A stretch of 21,658 nt of DNA from a virus: IMG/VR virus record IMGVR_UViG_3300045971_000512, positions 1 through 21,658 of that record; one strand, 5' to 3'. This document shows, one piece after another, positions 5,851-10,924 of this stretch. Both the position numbers and the translations under genes were made by a program. Under the pieces are notes generated by a model. The model saw only the letters and a program-made list of their open reading frames with translations. It did no database searches and was not told the origin of the DNA. Position 1 is the first letter of the stretch. Every line of letters begins with the position of its first letter.

Positions 5851-6276
5851 GTGGGAAGTATTCGGGCAGGAATCACAGGGACTCGGAACGGCGGCACCCC
5901 CGAACAGTACGGCAAACTTGCTGAGATGTTCCGACGCATAAGCATATCGGAATTTCATCATGGGGACTGTAAGGGTGTCGACGCTACGTCTGCAAGATTG
6001 GTGCGCGCACTACGACCCATTACTAAGATCATTAGTCATCCCCCGATAAATCCGACCTATCGAGCTTTTACTACGGGTGACCTAGTACACGAGCCTAAAG
6101 AGTACTTAGCTCGGAATCTTGATATCGTCAACTCAATCGATCTGCTGCTTGCAGTCCCAGAAACTACCGAGACCGAAAAGAGTGGAACATGGATAACAGT
6201 TAGATACGCCCGCGAAAAGGGTCTACCTATAATCATCATTCAGACATACGGTCAGGTTACACGAGAGAACCAATAG
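5851..6276 (+). CDS. SLOG-superfamily nucleotide-binding protein
   Basis: A 141-residue Rossmann-like protein of the SLOG (DprA/LOG/YpsA-like) superfamily, which bind nucleotides or nucleotide-derived signals. The visible motifs are GITGTRNG (7-14), the phosphate-loop-like HHGDCKGVDA (36-45), SHPP at about 62-65, YLARNLDIV (about 84-92), LLLAVPET, SGTW and VRYAREKGLPIIII. This order matches the cpYpsA-type phage SLOG proteins. The GTG has AGGGGAGAG just upstream. The gene is visibly A/T-richer than the flanks (ATA, TTA and AGA codons), pointing to transfer. The ligand is unknown. It could be a deoxyribosyltransferase-like enzyme or a sensor/sponge of a defence signal. Confidence 0.7.
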   Translation: MGSIRAGITGTRNGGTPEQYGKLAEMFRRISISEFHHGDCKGVDATSARLVRALRPITKIISHPPINPTYRAFTTGDLVHEPKEYLARNLDIVNSIDLLLAVPETTETEKSGTWITVRYAREKGLPIIIIQTYGQVTRENQ

Positions 6277-6294
6277 GTCCGGGAAGGTTGTGGC

Positions 6295-6312
6295 GTGCTA
6301 GACTAATAGCAC
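6295..6312 (+). promoter_or_regulatory. Palindromic extended -10 promoter/operator, copy 4 (perfect arms)
   Basis: GTGCTA-GACTAA-TAGCAC is a perfect 6+6 inverted repeat enclosing the extended -10 TGC-TAGACT (hexamer 6299-6304). The next ATG is 23 bases downstream, after AAGCCAACGAAGGAGCACAC. That leader is nearly identical to copy 2. No clear -35 is seen. Confidence 0.7.
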
Positions 6313-6335
6313 AAGCCAACGAAGGAGCACACGCC

Positions 6336-6740
6336 ATGAGCGCACAGTACGAGGTCATCGGCTGCAACGATGAGCAGACGACGTGCGACCACTGCGGCCG
6401 ACAAGGTCTGAAGCGCACTGTGATCCTCCGCTCGCTCGACGACGGCGAGGTCGTACGGTTCGGCTCGGACTGCGCGCTCCGTGCGGCAGCCGTCCCCGGC
6501 GTCCAGACGAAGTCGCAGTTGGACCGGAAGGTCTACGCCGCGCAGGTCGAGACTGAGCAGATCAGTTCTCGGTACGGGCAGGCCGTCGCGGTCCTCGCCG
6601 ATCCGGAACGGATCGCGCGGAACTGGGCGGTCAGGGTCAACTCCCCGTTCTGGAACGCGGTCTGGACGCTCGACGATGAGCGTTGCTACTGGACGCAGGC
6701 ACGCGACAACGCTGCGGACGAACTGGCAGGACGGTCATGA
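6336..6740 (+). CDS. Zinc-ribbon protein of phage/plasmid type
   Basis: A 134-residue protein from ATG 6336, chosen because GAAGGAG sits about 11 bases upstream and the palindromic promoter is 23 bases away. The N-terminal domain is CDHCGRQGLKRTVILRSL, followed by DDGEVVRFGSDCALRAA, i.e. a C-x2-C knuckle, two strands and a third cysteine. This module is common in actinobacterial plasmids and phages, where it is annotated only as hypothetical or zinc-ribbon. The C-terminal half is helical with many Trp/Arg residues. The stop overlaps the next ATG (ATGA). The function is unknown. Confidence 0.62.
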   Translation: MSAQYEVIGCNDEQTTCDHCGRQGLKRTVILRSLDDGEVVRFGSDCALRAAAVPGVQTKSQLDRKVYAAQVETEQISSRYGQAVAVLADPERIARNWAVRVNSPFWNAVWTLDDERCYWTQARDNAADELAGRS

Positions 6741-7018
6741 CCGATCAACTGTGTCTTGAATGTAACCATGATGTTGCGAGACATGCTGCCTTCGGCTGTC
6801 TTTATAGGGATAACAACGGCCTGTGCTTCTGCAACATCACGTGGGCGGAGGCTGTAAAGGCTACCGGGACAGATGATTATGATCTGGACCTCGTCGAGCG
6901 GGTGGCGTGGACCATCGTCGACGATCCTGAGCGAGCCGAGCTGGATGGGTCATGGCTCGACGATGCCAGGCGAGTCCTAGATCTACTCGTCGCGGAAGGT
7001 CGTCTCTGCGAGCCGTAA
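6737..7018 (+). CDS. Small Cys/His-rich protein, unknown
   Basis: A 93-residue protein whose ATG overlaps the previous stop. The first 35 residues hold CLECNHDVARH, then FGCLY and LCFCN, giving five to six Cys plus two His, which suggests a zinc site. The rest is an acidic helical domain (DLVERVAWTIVDDPERAEL, LDDARRVLDLLVAEG). N-terminal zinc knuckle plus helical tail is a frequent design in actinophage small proteins, but I cannot name the family. The stop codon (TAA, 7016-7018) lies inside the next promoter's upstream box. Confidence 0.58.
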   Translation: MTDQLCLECNHDVARHAAFGCLYRDNNGLCFCNITWAEAVKATGTDDYDLDLVERVAWTIVDDPERAELDGSWLDDARRVLDLLVAEGRLCEP

Positions 7019-7074
7019 AGAATCTTCGTTCTAGTCGGCGCTGCCCCAGCTCATCTGTGCTACAGTTAGAGCAC
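7014..7074 (+). promoter_or_regulatory. Palindromic extended -10 promoter/operator, copy 5, with upstream box
   Basis: GTGCTACAGTTAGAGCAC (7057-7074) has the extended -10 TGC-TACAGT (hexamer 7061-7066). The 43 bases before it repeat those of copy 2 at the same distance (CGTAAAGAATCTTCGTTC at 7014). Unlike the other copies, the leader is long, 71 bases. It starts with the 10-base palindrome GGTCCGGACC (7077-7086) and has GGGTCCGGG at about 7114-7122. Confidence 0.62.
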
Positions 7075-7145
7075 AAGGTCCGGACCACGAGCCGCCGCTA
7101 CACCGAGGCACTCGGGTCCGGGCCATTACCAAGCAAGGAGTCGAC

Positions 7146-7289
7146 ATGGACGCCAAGATTCACGTCAGCCGGCCGATGGACTCGGTGTGGACGTGCCTGC
7201 TCTGCGGCGAGACCTTCGCCACGCAGCGAGACGCGAACACCCACGAGCTGAGCGACATCTCGTCGTGGCTCCCGACCTGGAGTAACTGA
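7146..7289 (+). CDS. C2H2-like zinc miniprotein (47 aa)
   Basis: A 47-residue protein from ATG 7146 with an AAGGAG ribosome site 7 bases away. Residues 15-33 read WTCLLCGETFATQRDANTH, a C-x2-C-x12-H pattern like a classical zinc finger missing the second histidine. A His near residue 6 might complete it. Such miniproteins may bind DNA or RNA or act as protein inhibitors. The function is not established. It leads a small operon with the following genes. Confidence 0.55.
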   Translation: MDAKIHVSRPMDSVWTCLLCGETFATQRDANTHELSDISSWLPTWSN

Positions 7290-7291
7290 TC

Positions 7292-7420
7292 ATGTCTGAC
7301 GCGACCCGCACGCTTCTCGCTTCGATCTACGGTGAGTCCCGCTGGGACACGCCGCGTCCCGGACACGTCACCGTCGGCACGTGCGGTGACCACGAAGGCA
7401 TCACTGAGCAGGAGGCGTAA
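7292..7420 (+). CDS. Small hypothetical protein (42 aa)
   Basis: A 42-residue frame from ATG 7292, two bases after the previous stop, ending at TAA 7420. It has few distinctive features. The C-terminal part (GHVTVGTCGDHEGITEQEA) carries a Cys and two His. The ribosome site is weak (GGAG about 12 bases upstream). Operon position and spacing support it more than the sequence does. Confidence 0.42.
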   Translation: MSDATRTLLASIYGESRWDTPRPGHVTVGTCGDHEGITEQEA

Positions 7421-7423
7421 GGC

Positions 7424-7633
7424 GTGAATCTAACCCGCACCCGCGATGATGGCCCGGTCATCGCGTATCAGAACGTGACGATCCGGGACGCCGGCAAGAT
7501 GGTCGCGTGGTGCGCCGCCGATAACCTTGGCTGGTCGCAGCGCCGGGCGACGAATGAGGGAGTGAAGGCGGAACGGGCCTTCACAGCCGGCGAGCCCTAT
7601 GTCCTCGGCCGATACACGTTCGTCATTTCCTAA
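7424..7633 (+). CDS. Small hypothetical protein (69 aa)
   Basis: A 69-residue protein from GTG 7424, preceded by CAGGAGG about 11 bases upstream. The middle looks like a strand-helix-strand (AYQNVTIRDAGKMVAWCAADNLGW), followed by basic residues and a final beta strand (YVLGRYTFVIS). Family not recognised. It sits third in the operon starting at 7146. After its stop a purine-rich GAGAGAGAGAGA tract leads to the next start. Confidence 0.52.
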   Translation: MNLTRTRDDGPVIAYQNVTIRDAGKMVAWCAADNLGWSQRRATNEGVKAERAFTAGEPYVLGRYTFVIS

Positions 7634-7659
7634 CCGAAAGAAGAGAGAGAGAGAGAGTA

Positions 7660-8031
7660 ATGCACCAGGACACAGCAGAGCACCGGGCACGTTTCGTCTA
7701 CGAGACCCTGCGGACCCGCGCGGTGGAGACGGGCGCACCGATCGTCCCCGAACCGTGGGAGGAGCGGGACGAGGTTCGCCGGGCAGCGTTCACGGAGACG
7801 GTCAACAAGCGGTGCGATGAGAAGGGACCGCGCACGCCGCAGGAGTCGCACGAGGAATGGGTCGCCGCCGTCGCCGCTGAGGGCTGGACGTACGGCCCTG
7901 TCCGTGACGTCGAGAACAAGACACATCCGAACATGGTTGCGTGGATCTACCTGGACCCGGCCGAGCAGGCGAAGGACATCGCGTTCATGAACGTCTGTGA
8001 GCTGGCCCGACTGTTCCACTCCGGGCGCTAG
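7660..8031 (+). CDS. RyR-domain protein
   Basis: A 123-residue protein from ATG 7660, behind an unusual (GA)n purine tract that serves as a long ribosome site. The C-terminal half has WTYGPVRDVENKTHPNMVAW, then LDPAEQAKDIAFMNVCELA. This is the signature of the RyR domain (W-x-G-x4-D-x3-KTHP...KD), first seen in ryanodine receptors and common in bacterial and phage proteins, where it is thought to bind nucleotides or ligands. The N-terminal half is charged and helical. In bacteria RyR domains often occur beside NAD/nucleotide-signalling proteins. A SLOG gene lies 1.4 kb upstream. The precise role is unknown. Confidence 0.65.
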   Translation: MHQDTAEHRARFVYETLRTRAVETGAPIVPEPWEERDEVRRAAFTETVNKRCDEKGPRTPQESHEEWVAAVAAEGWTYGPVRDVENKTHPNMVAWIYLDPAEQAKDIAFMNVCELARLFHSGR

Positions 8032-8041
8032 GCTGACCGGC

Positions 8042-8254
8042 ATGGACTACGATGCGCATCGCTTAGTTCCGGAGAGTCTGGCCGGGCGTGTGACCTGTGA
8101 TGAGTGCGGCGGCGCCGTTGAGAGTCTGGACACGCATATCGAGGACCCGCCACTCCCTCCACCGTCGGACTTCTATTTCCGGGCGAATCCGGTGGTGACG
8201 GAGACGCTGCACCCTTGCGGGCACAGTAGCGGCTACACGCAGGACGAAACGTGA
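8042..8254 (+). CDS. Small Cys-rich hypothetical protein (70 aa)
   Basis: A 70-residue protein. ATG 8042 is chosen over the longer GTG because it begins just after the previous stop. It has CDECGGAVESLDTHI near residues 19-33 and a C-terminal LHPCGH, giving C-x2-C...C-x-H, a possible zinc site. There is no ribosome site. Instead TAGGCT (8029-8034) lies seven bases before the ATG, so a leaderless message is conceivable, but no -35 is seen. Its stop overlaps the next GTG. Confidence 0.52.
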   Translation: MDYDAHRLVPESLAGRVTCDECGGAVESLDTHIEDPPLPPPSDFYFRANPVVTETLHPCGHSSGYTQDET

Positions 8255-8511
8255 AGCCGACCGCCGATAACAGCCCCGTCGTCGTGATCCCATACGTGTA
8301 TTGGGTCGAGACCGGACACCCGTACATGGAGGTATCGGCAGCTCTCGGCGGTGAGTTGCTGAAGGACAGGCAGCGGGTCGAGGGCTGGGGAGCGCTGGTG
8401 ATCAAGACCGATGACACCGTAGCGATCGAAGGATCGTATGAGGACCTGGACGCGCTGCTGACCGTGCTGCGGAAGCAATTGGACGACCTGAGAGAGAAGG
8501 CCGCGGAGTGA
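8251..8511 (+). CDS. Small hypothetical protein (86 aa)
   Basis: An 86-residue protein from GTG 8251, overlapping the previous stop by four bases. It appears to be an alpha/beta unit: strands VVVIPYVYWVE and ALVIKTDDTVAIEG, then a C-terminal helix EDLDALLTVLRKQLDDLREK that could be a coiled coil. It starts MKPTAD, much like the next gene (MKPTDV). No motif is recognised. Confidence 0.55.
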   Translation: MKPTADNSPVVVIPYVYWVETGHPYMEVSAALGGELLKDRQRVEGWGALVIKTDDTVAIEGSYEDLDALLTVLRKQLDDLREKAAE

Positions 8512-8843
8512 AGCCGACTGATGTGGCGCTGGTCCTCGGGGCGACGATGCGCCTGACCCGGTTCGTCGTCGTTGATGACCTTGGGCAGTGGATGATTCGT
8601 GATCCGATCGACAAGGTGCTGCACGAGCACGAGAGTCTGACCCCATATCACAAGTACCAGTCGATGCTCGTGTGCCCGTGGTGTGTCGGCACTCACGTTG
8701 GCTGGCTGGTGCTCGGCAGTTACGTGCTCACCGGCCGGTCGAAGCGGGCACGCGGTGCCTGGCGGTTCGGAGCTGGTGTTCTCACGCTGAACTACGTCGC
8801 TGCGCAGCTCGGTATTCGACTCGGCGACGTCTCATCTGATTGA
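8508..8843 (+). CDS. DUF1360-like small membrane protein
   Basis: A 111-residue protein from GTG 8508 (overlap with previous stop). It shows ATMRLTRFVVVDDLGQWMIR near the start and LVCPWCVGTHVGWLVLGSYV in the middle. Together R-L-T-R-x-x-x-x-D and L-C-x-W-C-x-G are the hallmark of the DUF1360 family, widespread in phages and Gram-positive bacteria and of unknown function. Two or three hydrophobic stretches suggest it sits at the membrane. The intact CxxC could be redox-active or bind metal. Confidence 0.68.
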   Translation: MKPTDVALVLGATMRLTRFVVVDDLGQWMIRDPIDKVLHEHESLTPYHKYQSMLVCPWCVGTHVGWLVLGSYVLTGRSKRARGAWRFGAGVLTLNYVAAQLGIRLGDVSSD

Positions 8844-8875
8844 ATAGAACTCCCACAACCGGAAGAGAGAACAGC

Positions 8876-9202
8876 ATGGCACAGGAAACGATCGTCCGAC
8901 TCACCGACGACATCGACGGCTCGGAAGCGGCCGAGTCCGTCACCTTCGGTCTCGACGGCGTCACGTACTCCATCGACCTGTCGAACAAGAACGCCTCGGA
9001 TCTGCGCGAGCAGCTCGCGGTATGGGTCGAGCACGCTCGGAAGGTGTCCGGCCGGGCCAAGGCCAAGCAGAACGGCAGCAACGGCGCTTCTCACCCCGAC
9101 CTGCCGACCGTGCGGGCCTGGGCGAAGGCGCAGGGATTCGAGGTCAGCGAGCGGGGCCGCATCGCCAAGGAGGTCCTTGAGGCGTTCGCCGCCGCCAACT
9201 GA
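8876..9202 (+). CDS. lsr2: Lsr2 nucleoid-associated protein
   Basis: A 108-residue full-length Lsr2 homologue. Lsr2 is the actinobacterial H-NS-like protein that coats A/T-rich DNA and silences it. The N-terminal oligomerisation domain (1-60) shows LTDDIDGSEAAESVTFGLDG and YSIDLSNKNASDLR. A linker of Lys/Asn/Gly follows. The C-terminal DNA-binding domain (75-108) has VRAWAKAQGFEVSERGRIAK, with the minor-groove RGR at 93-95. ATG 8876 is chosen over GTG/ATG upstream for its GGAAGAGAG ribosome site. The twin hairpins follow immediately. A phage copy could silence the A/T-rich accessory genes here or interfere with the host protein. Confidence 0.92.
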   Translation: MAQETIVRLTDDIDGSEAAESVTFGLDGVTYSIDLSNKNASDLREQLAVWVEHARKVSGRAKAKQNGSNGASHPDLPTVRAWAKAQGFEVSERGRIAKEVLEAFAAAN

Positions 9203-9208
9203 AAGCCG

Positions 9209-9279
9209 CCCTTCCCTGCACTGTCGAGGGGAGGGAGCAGAACCGCTCATCCTTGCACTGTCGGAGGGTGGGCGGTTCT
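9209..9279 (+). terminator. Twin stem-loops with identical loops after lsr2
   Basis: Hairpin one pairs 9209-9216 with 9228-9235 (8 pairs, one G-U). Hairpin two pairs 9239-9252 with 9266-9279 (14 pairs, two G-U). Both loops contain TGCACTGTCG (9217-9226 and 9254-9263). A terminator at the end of the lsr2 unit is the simplest reading, but there is no long U run after either stem, so a processing or regulatory RNA element is also possible. Confidence 0.55.
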
Positions 9280-9322
9280 TGCATGTCCGGTCGCCAGTAG
9301 ACCTGCTCGCTACCATGACTGC

Positions 9323-10924
9323 GTGACCTCTGTCGAACGGCTCCGCCCACTCGGATCATTGCGTGCCAGCGCACAGCGCCTTACCTCGCGCAGCATCGGG
9401 CGGGCCAACGTCGCTACCGGCTGGCAGGATGACGCCTGGACCCTGTTCGACGAGGTCGGTGAGCTGCACTTCCTCGCCACGACGCTGGCCGGCCGAGGTG
9501 GCAGTGCCCGGATCTACGTCGGTGAGATCGGCGACGATCCGACCGAGGCGCCGACGCCCGTCGATGACCCGAACATCTCCGGCGTGCTCGACGCGATCGG
9601 GGACAGCTCCAACGCCAGGACGCAGATGGTCGTGCGGCTCCTGGTCAACCTGTTCATCGCCGGTGGCGGCTGGCTGGTCGGCGTCCCGCGCTGGAAGCTA
9701 CCGGCGAGCCTGCTCCCGGAGGAGCCGGACCCGATGGCACCGCAGGACGAAACCCTCGAATGGCGGATGCTGTCGGTCCATGAGGTTGTCGGCAGCAGTA
9801 ATGGCAACGTCACGCTGTGGTTCGGCCCCACCGAGGCCGACAAGGTCATTATCAAGGACCCGAAGGACGCCTTTCTGATCAAGGTATGGCGTCCGCATCC
9901 CCAGAAATGGTGGGATGCGGACAGCCCCACGAGGGCAGTCCTGCCGATCCTGCGCGAGCTGGTCGCGTTGACGAAGTTCGTCTCTTCACAGACCGATTCC
10001 CGGCTGATCGGGGCCGGTGCCATCATCTTCCCCGAGTCGGCATCACGTGCGCTGCGGGTCGCGGCCGGGCTCGGTGAGGACGATCCGACCGACCCACTCA
10101 TCGAAGCCTTCATCGAGACCGCCGCGGAGGCGATCAGGAATCAGGACTCCGCTGCGGCGAAAGTGCCGATTGCCCTCAACCTACCCGATGAGTCGTGTGC
10201 GCTGGTCCGTCATCTATCCTTCGCGACCCCTCTCGATAAGGAGGCAATGCCGCTCCGTGAGGAGGCGATTCGCCGGCTCGCGCTCGGCCTGGACGCGCCG
10301 CCCGAGGTCCTCCTAGGCAGTGGAAACATCAACCATTGGGGCGGCTGGCTCGTCGACGAGCAGGTCGTCACGACCCACCTCGCCCCACCACTCGCGCTGA
10401 TCTGCGACGCGCTGACGACGCAGTACTTGTGGCCGGTCCTCGTCCAGCAGGGCAAGACGGAGGAAGAGGCGCGCCGGTTCGTCATCTGGTTCGACGTCTC
10501 CGACCTCATCATCCGGCCGAGCCATTCCCAGGACGCCTTCGCGCTGCACGCCGTCGGTGCGATCAGTGATGAAGCTCTGCGGAACGCCACCGGCTTCGAC
10601 GACACGGACAAGCCCGAAGAGGACGACCTCGACCTGCCGCTTGAGGTGACGATGGCGATTGAACTGGTGAAGGGTCAGCCGGCGCTCGCTGCTAACCCCG
10701 GACTGCCCGGCCTGGTCGCGCAGTTCCGTGCGGTGCTGCACGGTGACATCCCGATCGTCGAGACGCCGGTTGCGCAGATCCCGGAGAAGAACGGGCAGCC
10801 GCAGAGCAAGGCGCCCGCGATCGGGCCGAAGCCGATCGCCGTCGGTGCTCCGTCGCTCATCCCGCAGACCGACCAGAACCCGCCGGCCGCTCCGACTGCG
10901 GCAGCGATGGAGCCGGTCCGGTGA
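9323..10924 (+). CDS. Phage portal protein
   Basis: A 533-residue portal, the dodecameric ring at one capsid vertex through which terminase pumps DNA. The family layout is visible. There is a wing region with GGGWLVGVPRWKLP at about 113-126. A stem/crown helical part holds LREEAIRRLALGLDAPPEVL and LGSGNINHWGGWLVDEQVV (about 308-350), typical of actinophage portals. A Pro/Ala-rich disordered tail follows. GTG 9323 has no ribosome site. TACCAT ends six bases before it, so a leaderless start is conceivable. The stop overlaps the methyltransferase start, giving an unusual portal-methyltransferase coupling. Confidence 0.85.
   Translation: MTSVERLRPLGSLRASAQRLTSRSIGRANVATGWQDDAWTLFDEVGELHFLATTLAGRGGSARIYVGEIGDDPTEAPTPVDDPNISGVLDAIGDSSNARTQMVVRLLVNLFIAGGGWLVGVPRWKLPASLLPEEPDPMAPQDETLEWRMLSVHEVVGSSNGNVTLWFGPTEADKVIIKDPKDAFLIKVWRPHPQKWWDADSPTRAVLPILRELVALTKFVSSQTDSRLIGAGAIIFPESASRALRVAAGLGEDDPTDPLIEAFIETAAEAIRNQDSAAAKVPIALNLPDESCALVRHLSFATPLDKEAMPLREEAIRRLALGLDAPPEVLLGSGNINHWGGWLVDEQVVTTHLAPPLALICDALTTQYLWPVLVQQGKTEEEARRFVIWFDVSDLIIRPSHSQDAFALHAVGAISDEALRNATGFDDTDKPEEDDLDLPLEVTMAIELVKGQPALAANPGLPGLVAQFRAVLHGDIPIVETPVAQIPEKNGQPQSKAPAIGPKPIAVGAPSLIPQTDQNPPAAPTAAAMEPVR

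Noticed and set aside
7077-7122. GGTCCGGACC palindrome and later GGGTCCGGG as a riboswitch or att core
   Set aside because: The pairing is short, the intervening sequence shows no conserved aptamer, and short GC palindromes are common at this base composition. Mentioned only as part of the leader of promoter copy 5.
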